DNA of 64,000 nt from the NCBI GenBank assembly GCA_963383645.1, contig OY726574.1, positions 54,115,477 through 54,179,476 on the forward strand, in the 5' to 3' direction. Shown here piece after piece: positions 10,712 through 21,855 of this stretch; the stretch's first letter is position 1; the number at the start of each line of letters is the position of its first letter. The notes beneath the pieces are model-generated. The model searched no databases and was not told the DNA's origin. It saw only the letters and a list, made by a program, of their open reading frames with translations. A program made the position numbers and the translations under genes. This DNA comes from Muscardinus avellanarius. Its lineage: Eukaryota > Chordata > Mammalia > Rodentia > Gliridae.

Positions 10712-10944
10712 GGAAGCTGGCTGGCAGACTCCTGTAACCCAGCGCCTGGGAGGCTGAAACGGGGGGCTGCAAGTTCGAGGACAGCTTCAGCACCCTAGCC
10801 AGGCCGTTTCAAAACAAGTAAACAGGGTCTCACTGAGTTGCAAAGGGCCTCACTAAATAGAAGGAAAAAAAAATAGGGCTGCTGAGGGTGTAGCTCGAAG
10901 GTAGAATACCCCCAGGTTCCAACCCAGTACTGTGAAAAAAAGTT
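10712..10944 (+). repeat. Rearranged SINE with internal antisense piece
   Basis: Plus left arm (CCTGGGAGGCTGAAACGG), then an antisense left-arm fragment AACAGGGTCTCACTGAG at 10823-10860, then a plus right arm GGTGTAGCTCGAAGG. A sense-antisense-sense mosaic. Confidence 0.6.
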
Positions 10945-11081
10945 AATTAATTAGAACATTGTTGCCAAAAGAGGAGGAAATTGTTTTGAGTAGGAAAAAA
11001 ATAGCCATTGTCTGTGATACATGTTCCAGCTCCCATTCATTCAGAAAGGTAGAATCTCCTTCAAATATCAAAAAAGATATA

Positions 11082-11299
11082 CTTTTTTTTTGTGTGTGTG
11101 TGGAACTGGGGATTGAATTTAGGGGCATTCTACCTCTGAGCGACAACTCCCAGCCCTATATTATTCTTTATTTTTGAAACAGGGTCTCACTAAGTTGCCA
11201 GGGCCTCATAAGTAGCTGAGCCTGGCCACAAACCTACCACCCTCCTGTTTTTGCCTCCCAAGTACTGGGATTACAAGCGTGCGCCACCACGCCTGGCTA
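11082..11299 (-). repeat. B1-dID SINE, form 0
   Basis: Poly(T)/(TG) start, right arm GGGGATTGAATTTAGGGGC, left arm ending GCGCCACCACGCCTGGC. Imperfect flanking repeats AAAAAAG(A/C)TA. Confidence 0.8.
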
Positions 11300-11317
11300 G
11301 AAAAAAGCTACGCTTCT

Positions 11318-11667
11318 GAGCTAGGCGTGATGGTGCACCCCTGTAATCCCAGTACTTGTGGAGCTGAGACAGGAAGACCCCTGGTTTGAGGCTGGCCTCA
11401 ACAACTTAGTGAGACGCTCAGAAACTTGGCAAGACCCTGTTTCAAGATGAAAAGTAAAGAATAAAGCCGGGCATGGTGACGCACGCTTGTACTCCCAGCA
11501 TTTGGGAGGTTGAGACAGGCGGATCATGATTCCCAGACAGCCTCAGCTACTCAGTGAGGCCCTCTGCAACTCAGTGAGACCCTGTTTCAAAATAAAGAAC
11601 ATTTAAAGAATGGGGCCGAGGGTGTGTCTCAGAGGTAAAATGCCCTTGGGTTTCATCCTCAGTACCA

Positions 11668-11702
<35 letters not shown>

Positions 11703-11800
11703 ATAGAATAAATAGAATAAATAGAATAAAATAGGGCCGAGGGTGTAACTCAAAAGTAGAATGCCCCTGGTACTAATACATAAATACATACATACTCCAA
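11318..11800 (+). repeat. B1-dID SINE split at its linker by another SINE
   Basis: Left arm 11318-11464 (AGGCGTGATGGTGCACC to AAGTAAAGAATAA) and right arm 11731-11795 (GGGTGTAACTCAAAAGTAG). A full form-A SINE and its (AAAT)n tail lie between them. Confidence 0.8.
11466..11706 (+). repeat. B1-dID SINE, form A, (AAAT)n tail
   Basis: GCCGGGCATGGTGACGCACG to TTTCATCCTCAGTACC, then (AAAT)n at 11669-11705. Nested in the linker of an older copy. Confidence 0.85.
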
Positions 11801-11919
11801 AAAAACTAATAACAATTTATCTTTAATGTTGCTATAATATAGCAACAAGCAATATTTATTTCTGTTCTCAGATGTTTTCAGAATCCCTTTCCCCACCTAA
11901 CTTCAAAAAACTATACCCA

Positions 11920-12110
11920 GCTGGGTGTGGTCGCACACCCTTATAATCCCAGCATTCGGGAGGCTGAGACAGGAGGATCGCAGTTCCCGGACAGCCTCAG
12001 CTACTTAGTGAGGCCCTCTGCAACCTAGTGAGACCCTGTTTCAAAATAAAGAATAAAAAATAGGGCTGGGGGTGTAGCTTGGAGAAAGAATGCCCCTGGG
12101 TTCCATCCCC

Positions 12111-12162
<52 letters not shown>
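11920..12162 (+). repeat. B1-dID SINE, form A, (CA)n tail
   Basis: GCTGGGTGTGGTCGCACACC to TTCCATCCCCAGTA, passing directly into (CA)n at 12114-12162. Confidence 0.85.
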
Positions 12163-12164
<2 letters not shown>

Positions 12165-12636
12165 CAGAGCCAAACTGGACGGTAGCTCTGGCGGCCGTCA
12201 CTGCCGGGGGCTCCGTGGTGGAGCAAGGGCTGACGGCTGAGTGATTAAACGAACACGGACCTACAATCAGCGCTGATGGGTCAGGTGACCCTGTGTTGAG
12301 AGCGTCCTCATTCACTAAAGAGAACCTAGAACGAGAGTCTAGTTTGTACGGACTCATCGCCTATCATCTCAAAAGAAAAGCTCAGGGAGAAAAGCGTCGT
12401 ATTCTACTTCAGGAGGAGACACAGAACAGGCGGCTGGCCGGGAGGTGGCCAAAAGGCCGCGCGACACGCCGGCTGCACATCTGTTGCCTGGGTAAACAGC
12501 CGAGGTGTTATCAAAGCCAATTTGCAAATTTGTATAAATTTGTCACGGGCTGGGGCTGGGAGTGTATACAACATCCCAAATTAAGTATTCTTGGTAGTGA
12601 TCCACACGGCGGAAAACAGTATCTGAGTTCATTTTA
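12163..12636. other. Unique CpG-containing island
   Basis: 474 bases with no SINE arm and many CpGs (for example GGCCGCGCGACACGCCGGC at 12462-12480). A 114-codon frame (12293-12637) reads through it but matches no family I know, and it is flanked on both sides by SINEs. Confidence 0.5.
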
Positions 12637-12650
12637 AATTAAACTATCTA

Positions 12651-12833
12651 GCCGGGCGTGGTGGGCACGCTTGTGATCCCTGCGCTTGGGAGGTGGAGAC
12701 AGGAGGATGGCGCTGGTTCGAAGCCAGCCCAGCTGGCTTAGGAGACCCTGGCTTGGGAGACCCCCAAAAATAAAATAGGTCTGGGAGTGTGGCCTGGAGG
12801 TAGAAGGGTTTCCAGGAACCCCAGTACCACACA

Positions 12834-12870
<37 letters not shown>
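12651..12870 (+). repeat. B1-dID SINE, form B, (CA)n tail, with TSD
   Basis: TSD AATTAAACTA at 12637-12646 and 12871-12880. Right arm GTGTGGCCTGGAGG; tail (CA)n at 12829-12870 after ACACGCGC. Confidence 0.88.
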
Positions 12871-12873
<3 letters not shown>

Positions 12874-12940
12874 TAAACTAGCAAGGAGAATGGAAAGGCG
12901 GGAAACGAAGAGAAAAATTGGTGCTTTGAAACCCAAGAGA

Positions 12941-13195
12941 TCGCCGGGCGTGCACCCACGCTTGTAATCCCCGCTTGGGAGGATTACTTGGGAGGCTGAG
13001 AGGAGTTTCGCTCAGGTTCAAAGCCAGCCTCGGCTACTTAGTGAGGCTCTCAGCAACTTAGTGAGACCCTGTTTCCAAATAAAATATAAAATAGGTCTGG
13101 GAGTATATGCCGGAGGTAGAAAGCCTCTGGGTTCCACCCCCAGTACCACTGGGGGAAAAAAAAAAGAAAAGAAAAGAAAAGAAAAGAAAAGAAAA
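12941..13195 (+). repeat. B1-dID SINE, form C, (AAAAG)n tail, with TSD
   Basis: Perfect 13-bp TSD GAAACCCAAGAGA at 12928-12940 and 13196-13208. Right arm GGGAGTATATGCCGGAGG ... TTCCACCCCCAGTACC; tail is a pentamer repeat AAAAG. Confidence 0.88.
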
Positions 13196-13239
13196 GAAAC
13201 CCAAGAGACCCAAATTCAACTTTCTACCACTTAATAGGG

Positions 13240-13400
13240 ATAACCTTTGCCAAACTCCACACTTCCTAAAGCTTGCTTCCCCTGTGTGAAAAATGGAAAT
13301 AATAGCAGAATGAAAGCCATAGGTTGCCCTAAGGATTACGGGAGAAAATGCTAAATGTAAGATTTAACACCATACCTGGAGGATACGTGATGGGTAATTA
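13240..13400 (+). repeat. MIR SINE
   Basis: GTGAAAAATGGAAATAATAG, then AAGGATTACGGGAGAAAATG, then TTAACACCATACCTGG follow the MIR order (AAAATGGGGATAATAAT, GAGGATTAAATGAGATAAT, GCACAGTGCCTGG) in sense orientation. An ancient tRNA-derived SINE, pre-dating the rodents. Confidence 0.7.
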
Positions 13401-13428
13401 TTGGCCATAATCATAATAGGATTGCTAT

Positions 13429-13568
13429 GCCTGGCACGGTGGCGCACGCTTGTAATCCCAGCATTCGGGAGGCTGAGACAGGAGGATTGCGGGCTCGTAG
13501 CCAGCCTCAGCTACTTAGTGAGGCCCTCCACAACTTAGTGAGACCCTGTTTCAAAAATGAAGAGAATA
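13429..13568 (+). repeat. B1 left-arm copy
   Basis: CCTGGCACGGTGGCGCACGC to TTTCAAAAATGAAGAGAATA. A form-B SINE has inserted in its A-rich end; no right arm follows the insertion, so the outer copy was probably a monomer. Confidence 0.8.
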
Positions 13569-13569
13569 A

Positions 13570-13749
13570 GCCGGGCGTGGTGGCGCACGCTTGTAATCCC
13601 CGCGCTTGGGAGGCGGAGACAGGAGGATCGCGCAGGTTCAAAGCCAGCCGCGCTGGCGTAAGAGACCCTGTTTCAAAAATATAAAATAGGTCTGGGAGTG
13701 TAGCCCGGAGGGAGAAGGGCTTCCAGGAACCCCAGTACCCCCCCCCAAA
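13570..13749 (+). repeat. B1-dID SINE, form B, with TSD
   Basis: A 17-bp TSD (AAAAATGAAGAGAATAA) at 13553-13569 and 13750-13766 brackets a nearly perfect form-B copy whose tail is a C-run followed by A. Confidence 0.92.
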
Positions 13750-13931
13750 AAAAATGAAGAGAATAAAAAAAACAATAGTAGTATCGCTGTTGTCCTTAAC
13801 TCTTCAGAAGAATTATTTGAAGGAAAAGGAAGAGCTGACCAGACGTCCTGGGTTTTGGACGCAGGATCAGAAACAAACTGAATGCGCTCAAAGGCTTCAG
13901 AAATTCGACAACAGGAGGCAAGGTGGGTCTG

Positions 13932-14034
13932 ACTTTTTTTTTTTTTTTTTAATTCCCCTGTGGCAGTGCTGGGGATCAAACCCAGGGCCGTGTACATGTC
14001 TGTGCTACCTCTGAGCTACTTCCCCGTCCCCAGG
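13932..14034 (-). repeat. ID element, undeleted type
   Basis: Poly(T) then GTGCTGGGGATCAAACCCAG, GGCCGTGTACATGTCTGTGC and CTACCTCTGAGCTAC. The anticodon-region segment missing from dID arms is present, so this is an ordinary tRNA-derived ID SINE. Confidence 0.75.
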
Positions 14035-14467
14035 CCAAATTCTTGCGCAGGGAAGGAGCAGGGTCCTTCCCGGGTGTCCAGCAGGTGAGTCTCAGCCACG
14101 AATGTCTAGCTCTCACCTGGTGTCTCCGGCCTGCCGCCTACCAGGAGGTACAGTGGAATAAACACGCAGGACAGCGATGAGGACGCAGGCCCGTTTGGGA
14201 ACGAGGAAGTATCGGATAAAATCCTTCAGGATCAGAATTGTATGAACAGTCTGTAATTTCTAGAAAAAGGGAGATCGTGCTAATGACACCTCTCTCTCTA
14301 AGTGACCACCATGCTTGAATGAAATGTCCTAACAGCACAAGGAACCCTAGAAACGCTGGGTTCCTGACCTCAGTGTTTAGGCGGTGGCTGCTTCCAAAAT
14401 CCTGAGCCCAGGACTGAGTTCTGAGCTGGGAGGGCTGCGGCAGGTTCCAAGTGAGTTGTTTTCAATT
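14035..14467. other. Unique sequence, no gene seen
   Basis: About 430 bases with no named repeat. The antisense 66-codon frame has no recognisable similarity. Confidence 0.5.
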
Positions 14468-14478
14468 CAAATGAGGAA

Positions 14479-14689
14479 GCCGGGCGTGGTGGTGCATGCA
14501 TGTAATCCCAGCATTTGGGAGGCTGAGACGGGAGGATCATGGTTCACGGACAGCCTCATCCTACTTAGTGAGGCCCTTTGCAACTGAGACCCTGTTTCAA
14601 AATAAAGAATAAAAAATAGGGCTGGGGATGTAGCTCAGAATGCCTGGGTTCCATCCCCAGTAGCACAAAATAAATAAATAAAATAAAGG
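14479..14689 (+). repeat. B1-dID SINE, form A, with short TSD
   Basis: GCCGGGCGTGGTGGTGCATG to TTCCATCCCCAGTAGC with an (AAAT) tail. CAAATGAG occurs at 14468-14475 and 14690-14697. Confidence 0.85.
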
Positions 14690-14974
14690 CAAATGAGCTG
14701 AGCGTAAGCTCCCATAACTCAAGCCTCTCCAGGTACCTCTATGCATCCAGGTTTGTTTTCCTTACTCCTCTTTTTAGAGAGTTACTGTGGCTTATCTACT
14801 TTACATGTTCAGAGTCCCTGCTGGCTGCCATTTGGGAAAATTACTAAACATGTGTCAAGACTTCACATAAAACATTAACAGCAAAACAAGTTTTAATCAA
14901 TAAACTTTCACATTAAAAAGACCACATGTGTTTAAAAAGCAATCTATAAAACCATAAGGAAAAAAAGTAAAATA
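14690..14974. other. Unique AT-rich sequence
   Basis: No repeat arm or gene recognised in roughly 285 bases. Confidence 0.5.
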
Positions 14975-14992
14975 GCGCGCGCGTGCGCGCGC

Positions 14993-15030
<38 letters not shown>

Positions 15031-15045
15031 TGTTTGTGTGTGTGT
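14974..15045. repeat. (GC)n/(GT)n alternating purine-pyrimidine tract
   Basis: GCGCGCGTGCGCGCGCGCG then (TG)n. It is the (CA)n-type tail of the antisense SINE that follows and has strong Z-DNA-forming character. Confidence 0.9.
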
Positions 15046-15346
15046 TACTGGGGATTGAACTCAGGGGTATTCTACCTCTGATATACACCCTCAGCCCTTT
15101 TTATTTATTTATTTATTAATCCATTAATTCACTTCTTTATTTACTTTTTGGTACTGGGGATGGAACCCAGGGGCAATCTAGCACCGAGCTACACCCCCAG
15201 CCCTATTTTATTCTTCTATTTTGAAACAGGGTCTTGCTAAATTGCGGAGGACTTTGCTAAATCGCTGAAGCTGACTGTGAACCTTTGATCCTCCTGTCTC
15301 ATCCTCCCAAGTACTGGGATTAGAGACACACACCATCATATCTGCC
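15046..15346 (-). repeat. B1-ID-ID trimer SINE
   Basis: Two antisense right arms (15046-15096 and 15149-15205) separated by a TTTA-rich linker, then one antisense left arm to 15346. Confidence 0.75.
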
Positions 15347-15411
15347 CAGTTTCAAATCGCTTTTATCCATTACTCAAGTGCTATCCAAATGAGATTGAAA
15401 GCAGTCAGTGA

Positions 15412-15821
<410 letters not shown>

Positions 15822-15954
15822 TACATTCTTCTTTAAGCAAAGGATCTAGTCTATAACTATGAAGCAATTACATTTCGGCTAAAATCATTGGGAAACAGCA
15901 ATCTAAAAGAGAAAAATGAGTAAAGAAGATTGTATTATAAAAGAAGAAATAAAA

Positions 15955-16044
15955 GAGGCCTGGGAGTATAGCCCAGAGGTAGAAAAGCCCCTGGGTTCCA
16001 CCCCCAGTACCACAAAAAATAAAAAATAAAAATAAAAAAGAAGA
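15955..16044 (+). repeat. Solo dID arm
   Basis: GCCTGGGAGTATAGCCCAG ... TTCCACCCCCAGTACC then A-rich tail, with no left arm in front. Confidence 0.75.
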
Positions 16045-16560
16045 AAAATAGGTTTTAAAAAATAAAATATGAGATTGGGAGGCAAAATATTGATTAAAAC
16101 AGCAAATAACAAAAACAGTGTCAGCGCTCTGCTGAAGCCGATTCTGAAGGGAATGGCGAGGGGGGAGGGGAGGGGCGGAGTCTTAGGCCTCCATATCAAA
16201 GAGAAACCAGGGTTTTAAGCCCACAGCCCGAAATTCCCTGGGACTCCATACAGCCCAGCATCTGCCACCATCATTACAAAAGGTGCCACCTGACCAATCT
16301 CGTGCCGCAGTGCTAGGCCAGCGTGTGAAACGCAGCAGCATTTTGCTTTGTCGACGTCCTTTCGTCGGTGTTACTTCCCCCTCCATTGCTCTACAACAAA
16401 ATCCTCATTCAAACGCTTGGTCAGGGAGACAGGGAGGCAAAATCCTCATTCAGCCGTCACCCCAACGTCCTGCTGTTATTTTTAAACCTACACATTTTTC
16501 CCTAAACATTCTCTAGATTCTTACAAAGTTTTACGGATTATTTCTCCTTACTTAGATAAT
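16045..16560. other. Unique sequence with a short direct repeat
   Basis: AAAATCCTCATTCA occurs at 16398-16411 and 16440-16453. GC-rich around 16140-16170. No gene recognised; the frames on both strands here are under 80 codons and unlike any family I know. Confidence 0.5.
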
Positions 16561-16757
16561 TTATTTTTTTCTATTTAGCGGTACTAGGAATTGCACCCAG
16601 AGGCATTCTACCTCCGAGCTACACGCCCACTCCTATTTTTGATTCTTCATTTTGAAACAGGGTCTCGCTGAGTAGCTGTGGCTGGCCACGAACCCGTCCT
16701 CCTGTCTCAGCCTCCCAAAGTACGGGCATTACAAGTGTGCAGCACCATGCCCGCTTA
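16561..16757 (-). repeat. B1-dID SINE, form 0
   Basis: Antisense right arm GGTACTAGGAATTGCACCC and left arm ending AGCACCATGCCCGC. Confidence 0.78.
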
Positions 16758-17165
16758 TTAGTTTTAATTTTTAAAATTTGCTCTTATTTAAAGCACTAAA
16801 TACTTATTAGATGTTTCTTATATTTTTCCTTGGAATGCATAATTTAAAGTTCTAAATTTAAATGATCTTATAATCAGAACAAAATCATTTCCTATCATTT
16901 GCATAGCACATCGTTTCCAAAAATTTATCTTTTCTTGTTATAACTGAATATCACAGCTTATTTGAGGGCCAAAACATAATTAGAGGAAGAAAAGATATAT
17001 TTGATGATCAAATCTGAATTTAATTTCAACATTTTCCCCCCAGGGGTAAAATAAGAATGAAAAATATAAGTTACACACAAGTCTATAATTCTGTTTACAC
17101 TTTAAATGAACAATATTTTCAGTCTTCACTGAAATTTTTCCTCTAATATAGATTTGTCAAATAAA
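16758..17165. other. AT-rich unique sequence
   Basis: About 400 bases, more than two-thirds A+T by eye, nothing recognised. Confidence 0.5.
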
Positions 17166-17167
17166 CC

Positions 17168-17390
17168 TAACCCGGCGTGGTGGCACACGCTTGTAATCCC
17201 AGTACTTGGGAGGCTGAAACAGGAGGATCACAGGTTCATGGCCAACCTCAGCTACTTAATGAGGCCCTCTGCAACTTAGTAAGACCCGGTTTCAAAATAA
17301 AAATGAATAAAAAATAGGGCAGGGGTGTAGCATGGAGGTAGAATGTTCCTGGGTTTAATCCCCAGTGTGGCAAAAAATAAAATAAAATAA
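17168..17390 (+). repeat. B1-dID SINE, form 0/A
   Basis: ACCCGGCGTGGTGGCACACG to TTTAATCCCCAGTGTGGC with an (AAAAT) tail. Imperfect flanking repeat AAATAAACC / AAACAAACC. Confidence 0.82.
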
Positions 17391-17508
17391 TATAAAACAA
17401 ACCTCCTACAGAAGAACAGAAATTATGAGGAGAGCCCCGTGAGTAAAATGATGATGAATTAGGTATTACTAGTTGCATTTATGTTTGTTTCTTTATCCTT
17501 TTTAATTG

Positions 17509-17548
<40 letters not shown>

Positions 17549-17730
17549 GGAATCCAGGGGCTTTCTACCTCCGGGATATACTCCCAGACCTATTTTCTAT
17601 TTTATTTGAAAACAGGGTCTCACTAAGTTGCTGAGAGCCTCACTAAGTAGCTGAGGTTGGCTTCGAACCTGTGCGATCCTCCTGTCTCAGCCTCCCAAGC
17701 GCAGGGATTACAAGAGTGAGCCACCTGCTT
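17509..17730 (-). repeat. B1-dID SINE, form C, (TG)n tail
   Basis: (GT)n at 17511-17544, then GGGGCTTTCTACCTCCGGG, ACTCCCAGACCTATTTT and a left arm to 17730. Confidence 0.83.
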
Positions 17731-17951
17731 CTGAAGTACACCCATTAGCCTGAACCACCGTTGAGGTCATCTGAGCAGAGAACTAATAGCACTTGAGTCT
17801 CGGTGAGGCTCCCAGACAGCTGAAGGACTCTACCTCCCTCACAGCAAGAACCGAATGCCCTGCACCTACCCTGGGCCCAGAGTAGCAGACCATCTATGCG
17901 TAGACTCTGAGTACAAGTATGAACGTTTTTTAATTCCTGAAAAGGATACCT

Positions 17952-18148
17952 AGCCAGGCGAGGGGGAGGCCTTATAATCCCAGTACTTGGGAGGCTGAGA
18001 CAGGAGGATCACAGGTTTGAAGACAGCCTCAGTAGCGTAGGGAGAATTTCAGCACCCTAGTGAGACACTGTTTCAAAATTTAAAAATAAAAAGGCTGAGG
18101 GTGTAGCCCAGAGATAGAATGCCCCTAGGTTCAATCCTCAATACTGCA

Positions 18149-18181
<33 letters not shown>
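17952..18181 (+). repeat. B1-dID SINE, form 0, (AAT)n tail
   Basis: GCCAGGCGAGGGGGAGGCC to TTCAATCCTCAATACTGC, then (AAT)n at 18148-18181. Confidence 0.8.
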
Positions 18182-18233
18182 TTAAAATAATTGTGCTTGA
18201 CTGAAAAAAGTTTTATGCAAATATTAAAAAACA

Positions 18234-18280
<47 letters not shown>

Positions 18281-18464
18281 TACTGAGGATTGAACCCAGG
18301 GGCACTCTACCTCTGGCCCCAGCCCTATCTTTTCCCAGCCCTATTTTTTTTAGTTTTTACCTTGAGGCAGGGTCTCGCTACGTTGCTGAGGTTGTCCTCG
18401 AACCCACAATCTTTGTTTCTTAGCCGCCCACGTTGTGAGATTACAGGCACGGAACGCTGCATCT
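18234..18464 (-). repeat. B1-dID SINE, form 0, (TG)n tail
   Basis: (GT)n at 18234-18279, right arm GGATTGAACCCAGGGGCAC, a duplicated CCCAGCCCTAT linker piece, left arm to 18464. Confidence 0.78.
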
Positions 18465-19653
18465 AAAAGAAAAAGCAATTGATGTTAAATTGGAAGTCAA
18501 AACTCCCATGCATTAAAATCGACCCCTAGCCATTATCTCCAGGCAGTTCTGTGTGTGTGACGTTCTCTCTCAGTGCTAAATGAAAGACGAAAGAACACAC
18601 TGAATCAAAGGACATGATGAAACATTGCTGGACTCCGAAGACCCTGGGAGCCCAGGGCACTGAAGACGCTGGGACACTTCCTTTCAATCCTTTAAAGTAC
18701 GCTCTCCACTTCTCCTGAGATCAGGTGATGAAACACAAGTATTGTTTAGTTTCAGGCTAACCGCTGATCTGATGAGTGGGGCTAAAAACGTGTTGTTAGG
18801 AAATTTGAATATATTGGTGCCTTCGCCTGAACCCAATATAGTTTATGGAAGAAATTATCCCTCTTTAAGAAAGGAATAAAATGTTTCTCTATTTCTAACG
18901 CAATCGCGGCAGATCACCTTGGAAGCAGGGACTTCTCAAATAAATGCCCCCCAACAAGAGGAACTGCGTGTCTTGACTGACTAGAATAAGAGGAACCTTT
19001 CGATTATGTACAGAAGCTGCATTCACGGTATAAGAAAAAGCATTCTTGCTACACGAGAAAGAGAAATGCTTCCAAGACTCGGTGTTCTTTCACTAGCATA
19101 CATAACCCCCTTTTGGCAGTTCTGAACATTTAGAATCCAACAAAGAAAAGAACATTGGCAGGAAGAGCGGCTGTAACAGAAAGGCAGCGGTTCTCCTGTC
19201 GGATCGTGCTGGGGCCGAGATGGCTTTGTCATGTTCCCGGCATTAATCACTTAAAGTGTTTCATAGTTCTTTTCCTGACAGGGACATTCTTAGATGTATT
19301 CAAATTTCAGAGGACTCTCTTTAAGGGTTCTCTGTAGATTTAGAATGAAATTGGTCTCTTTTTTCTTTTTGCTCCCACATTATTGAGGGTTCAGCATGGC
19401 CCTAGCAGCTCGGGCAGAGGAAGAGTAAAAAGACTTTTGTGGCAGGTGAGAGGGATTTGCTTAGAACAGGGAGGTGACCGTGGAAATAATATCCTGGAGA
19501 CTATATATATATATATTGGTGCATATATATATTGGTGCATTGTAGTCATATATCTTAATGGGATAGAGAGATATATTTGGGGGCAAAACTAATAGATTTT
19601 GCTACTTATTTGAATCTAGAAGATGAGGAAAAAGGAAAATCAAGAATGACCAC
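18465..19653. other. 1.2 kb unique block, no gene seen
   Basis: The longest stretch in the first half of the window without a SINE. Short frames on both strands (60-75 codons) show no domain. AT dinucleotide runs occur at 19503-19532, where TATATATATTGGTGCAT is repeated. Confidence 0.55.
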
Positions 19654-19654
19654 A

Positions 19655-19935
19655 AGCCGGGCGTGGTGGCGCACGCTTGTAATCCCAGCATTTGGGAGGC
19701 TGAGATAGGAGGATTGCAGTTGGAGGACAGCCTCAACCAACTTAGTGAGGCCCTTTGCAACTCAGTGAGACCCTGTTTCAAAATAAAGAATGAAAAGTAT
19801 AGGGCTGGGGGTGTAGCTTGGAAGTCGAATGTCCCTGGGTTCCATTCCCAGGACCACAGGGGCAAAAAAAATAGGTCTGGGCGGAGGGTACAGTTCAGGG
19901 GTGGAGAGCCCCGAGGCTCCGGCTCTGGCATGGGG
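19655..19935 (+). repeat. B1-ID-ID trimer SINE
   Basis: GCCGGGCGTGGTGGCGCACG, first right arm GTGTAGCTTGGAAGTCG, A-rich linker, second GC-rich right arm GGTACAGTTCAGGGG. Confidence 0.72.
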
Positions 19936-20146
19936 TGTGGGGGGGTAAAAGCAGTATCAAACTTTGCTTTATGTTCTGAGTTTTAGTCCTTGGTGTATAT
20001 TGTTGAGAGTATATTCTTCAGGTCTCTTTGAAACCGTTGATCACTTTAATAGTTCTACAGATAATTATAATACATCATAAAATATTTACGACTCACCTTT
20101 GCGCAAGAGTAAGAATCTCTTGCTTGTGCGAATTAGAACGAGTTTG

Positions 20147-20352
20147 AGCCAAGTTTGGGCTGGCATGGCCCACATGCCTGGGATCCAGCTTCTGAGGTGA
20201 AAGCATCACAGGTGCAGCCTGGGCAACGTAGGGAGGCCCTGTCTCAGCAGAAAGTAAAAAAGGCTGAGGCCGCAGCTCGGTCGCAGAGCACTTGGCTGGC
20301 ACATACAGGCCCTGTGTTCAATCACCAGCACCAGGAAGAAAAAATAAATCAA
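20147..20352 (+). repeat. B1-like arm joined to an undeleted ID arm, with TSD
   Basis: Left arm with GTGCAGCCTGGGCAACGTAG (7SL-like), linker AGTAAAAAAGG, then a full ID arm GCAGCTCGGTCGCAGAGCAC ... GGCCCTGTGTTCAATC. TSD AATTAGAAC at 20131-20139 and 20353-20361. It retains the segment lost in dID, so it looks like the ancestral type. Confidence 0.7.
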
Positions 20353-20377
20353 AATTAGAACAAGTGTTTTGTTTTTG

Positions 20378-20845
20378 TTTTCTTTTTTGGAACTGGAGAT
20401 GAAAATCCAGGGACATTCTACCTCCAAGCTACACCGCCACCCCTATTTTTAATTCTTCTTCTTCTTCTTCTTCTTCTTCTTCTTCTTCTTCTTCTTCTTC
20501 TTCTTCTTCTTCTTCTTCTTCTTTTTTTTTTTTTTTTTTGGTGGGTCTGGGGATGGAATCCAGGGGCATTGGACCTCCGAGAGTATATTGTTCAGGCCTG
20601 CCCTATTTTTTATTCTTTATTTTGAAACAGGGTCTTACTAAGTTCTGGAGGGCCTCACTAGTAGCTGAGGCTGTCAGCAAACCGCGATCCTCTGTCTCAG
20701 CCTCCCAAATACTGGGATTGCAAGCGTGTGCCACCACACCCTGTTTAATTTTTTATTTTGAAACAGGTCTCACTAGGTTTGAGGCTGTTTGCAAACCTGT
20801 GATGCTCTTGTTTCAGCCTCCCAAACTACTGCACCAGCACACCAG
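20378..20845 (-). repeat. Antisense SINE split at its linker
   Basis: Antisense right arm 20378-20445 and antisense left arm 20742-20845, separated by a second complete antisense SINE with its (TTC)n tail. Confidence 0.75.
20446..20741 (-). repeat. B1-dID SINE, form A, (TTC)n/(T)n tail
   Basis: (TTC)n at 20452-20522 and poly(T), right arm GGGGATGGAATCCAGGGGC, left arm ending GTGCCACCACACCCTG. Nested in the linker of the older copy. Confidence 0.82.
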
Positions 20846-20854
20846 GATAGAACA

Positions 20855-20859
<5 letters not shown>

Positions 20860-20909
<50 letters not shown>

Positions 20910-21083
20910 GGGGGTGGAACCCAGGGGCTTTTCTACCTTCGGGATATACTCCCAGATCTATTTTATATTTTATTTGGAAACAGAGTCTCACTAAGTAGCT
21001 GAGGCTGGCTTCAAACCTGCACAATCCTCCTGTCTCAGCCTTGCAAGCGCTGGGTTTACAAGCCTGCGCCACCACGCCTGGTT
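20860..21083 (-). repeat. B1-dID SINE, form C, (TG)n tail, with TSD
   Basis: Perfect 12-bp TSD TAGAACAAGTTT at 20848-20859 and 21084-21095 enclosing about 45 bases of (TG)n, the right arm and the left arm. Confidence 0.9.
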
Positions 21084-21285
21084 TAGAACAAGTTTTAAAA
21101 GACAATTGTTTTCAGCCCTTTCCTCAGGCTCCATTACCTAAAAAACAAAATACATTTTCAAATTAATACATTTGTTTTCATGGGGAATACTAGTTGGGTT
21201 TGCAGCACTGAGCTAACTATTCCTTGTTGAAACCGGTTAGGTATAAACTTTAGGACAGAATGAATAAAGACTGTAGAAAAGAATG

Positions 21286-21521
21286 CTTTATTTATTTATT
21301 TATTATTTATTTATTTTTCGTGGGTCTGGGGGTGGAACCCAGGGGCATTCTACCTCCGAGCTATACCCCAAGCCCTATTTTTTATTCTTTATTTTGAAAC
21401 AGGGTCTCATTGAGTTGCAAAGGGCCTCAACTAAGTAGTTGAGGCTCTCTGCGAACCGAGATCCTCCTGTCTCAGCCTCCCAAATGCTGGGATTACAAGC
21501 GTGCGCCACCACGTCCAGCTA
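21286..21521 (-). repeat. B1-dID SINE, form A
   Basis: (TTTA)n tail, right arm GGGGGTGGAACCCAGGGGC, left arm to ACCACGTCCAGC. Confidence 0.85.
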
Positions 21522-21641
21522 GAAATTATATATATATATGAAATTATATATGAAATTATATATATATGAAATTATATATATGAAATTATATATGAAATTA
21601 TATATACAAGAAATTATATATATAAGAAATTATATATATAT
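21522..21641. repeat. Tandem GAAATTATATAT repeat
   Basis: About seven units of GAAATTATATAT of varying length (12-18 bases); two late units begin AAGAAATT. Confidence 0.85.
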
Positions 21642-21815
21642 GATACTGGGGTTCCTGGAAACCCTTCCCTGGGCTACACTCTCAGACCTATTTTATACTT
21701 TTTTTTATTTGGATACAGGGTCTCTTAAGCCAGCACGGCTGGCTTCGAACCTGCACGATCCTCCTGTCTCCACCTCCCAAGCAGGGATTACAAGTGTGCG
21801 CCACCACACCCGGCT
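21642..21815 (-). repeat. B1-dID SINE, form B
   Basis: GATACTGGGGTTCCTGG, GTCTCTTAAGCCAGC, ACCACACCCGGC. No clear A-tail; the 3' end abuts the AT-rich tandem repeat. Confidence 0.85.
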
Positions 21816-21816
21816 T

Positions 21817-21855
<39 letters not shown>

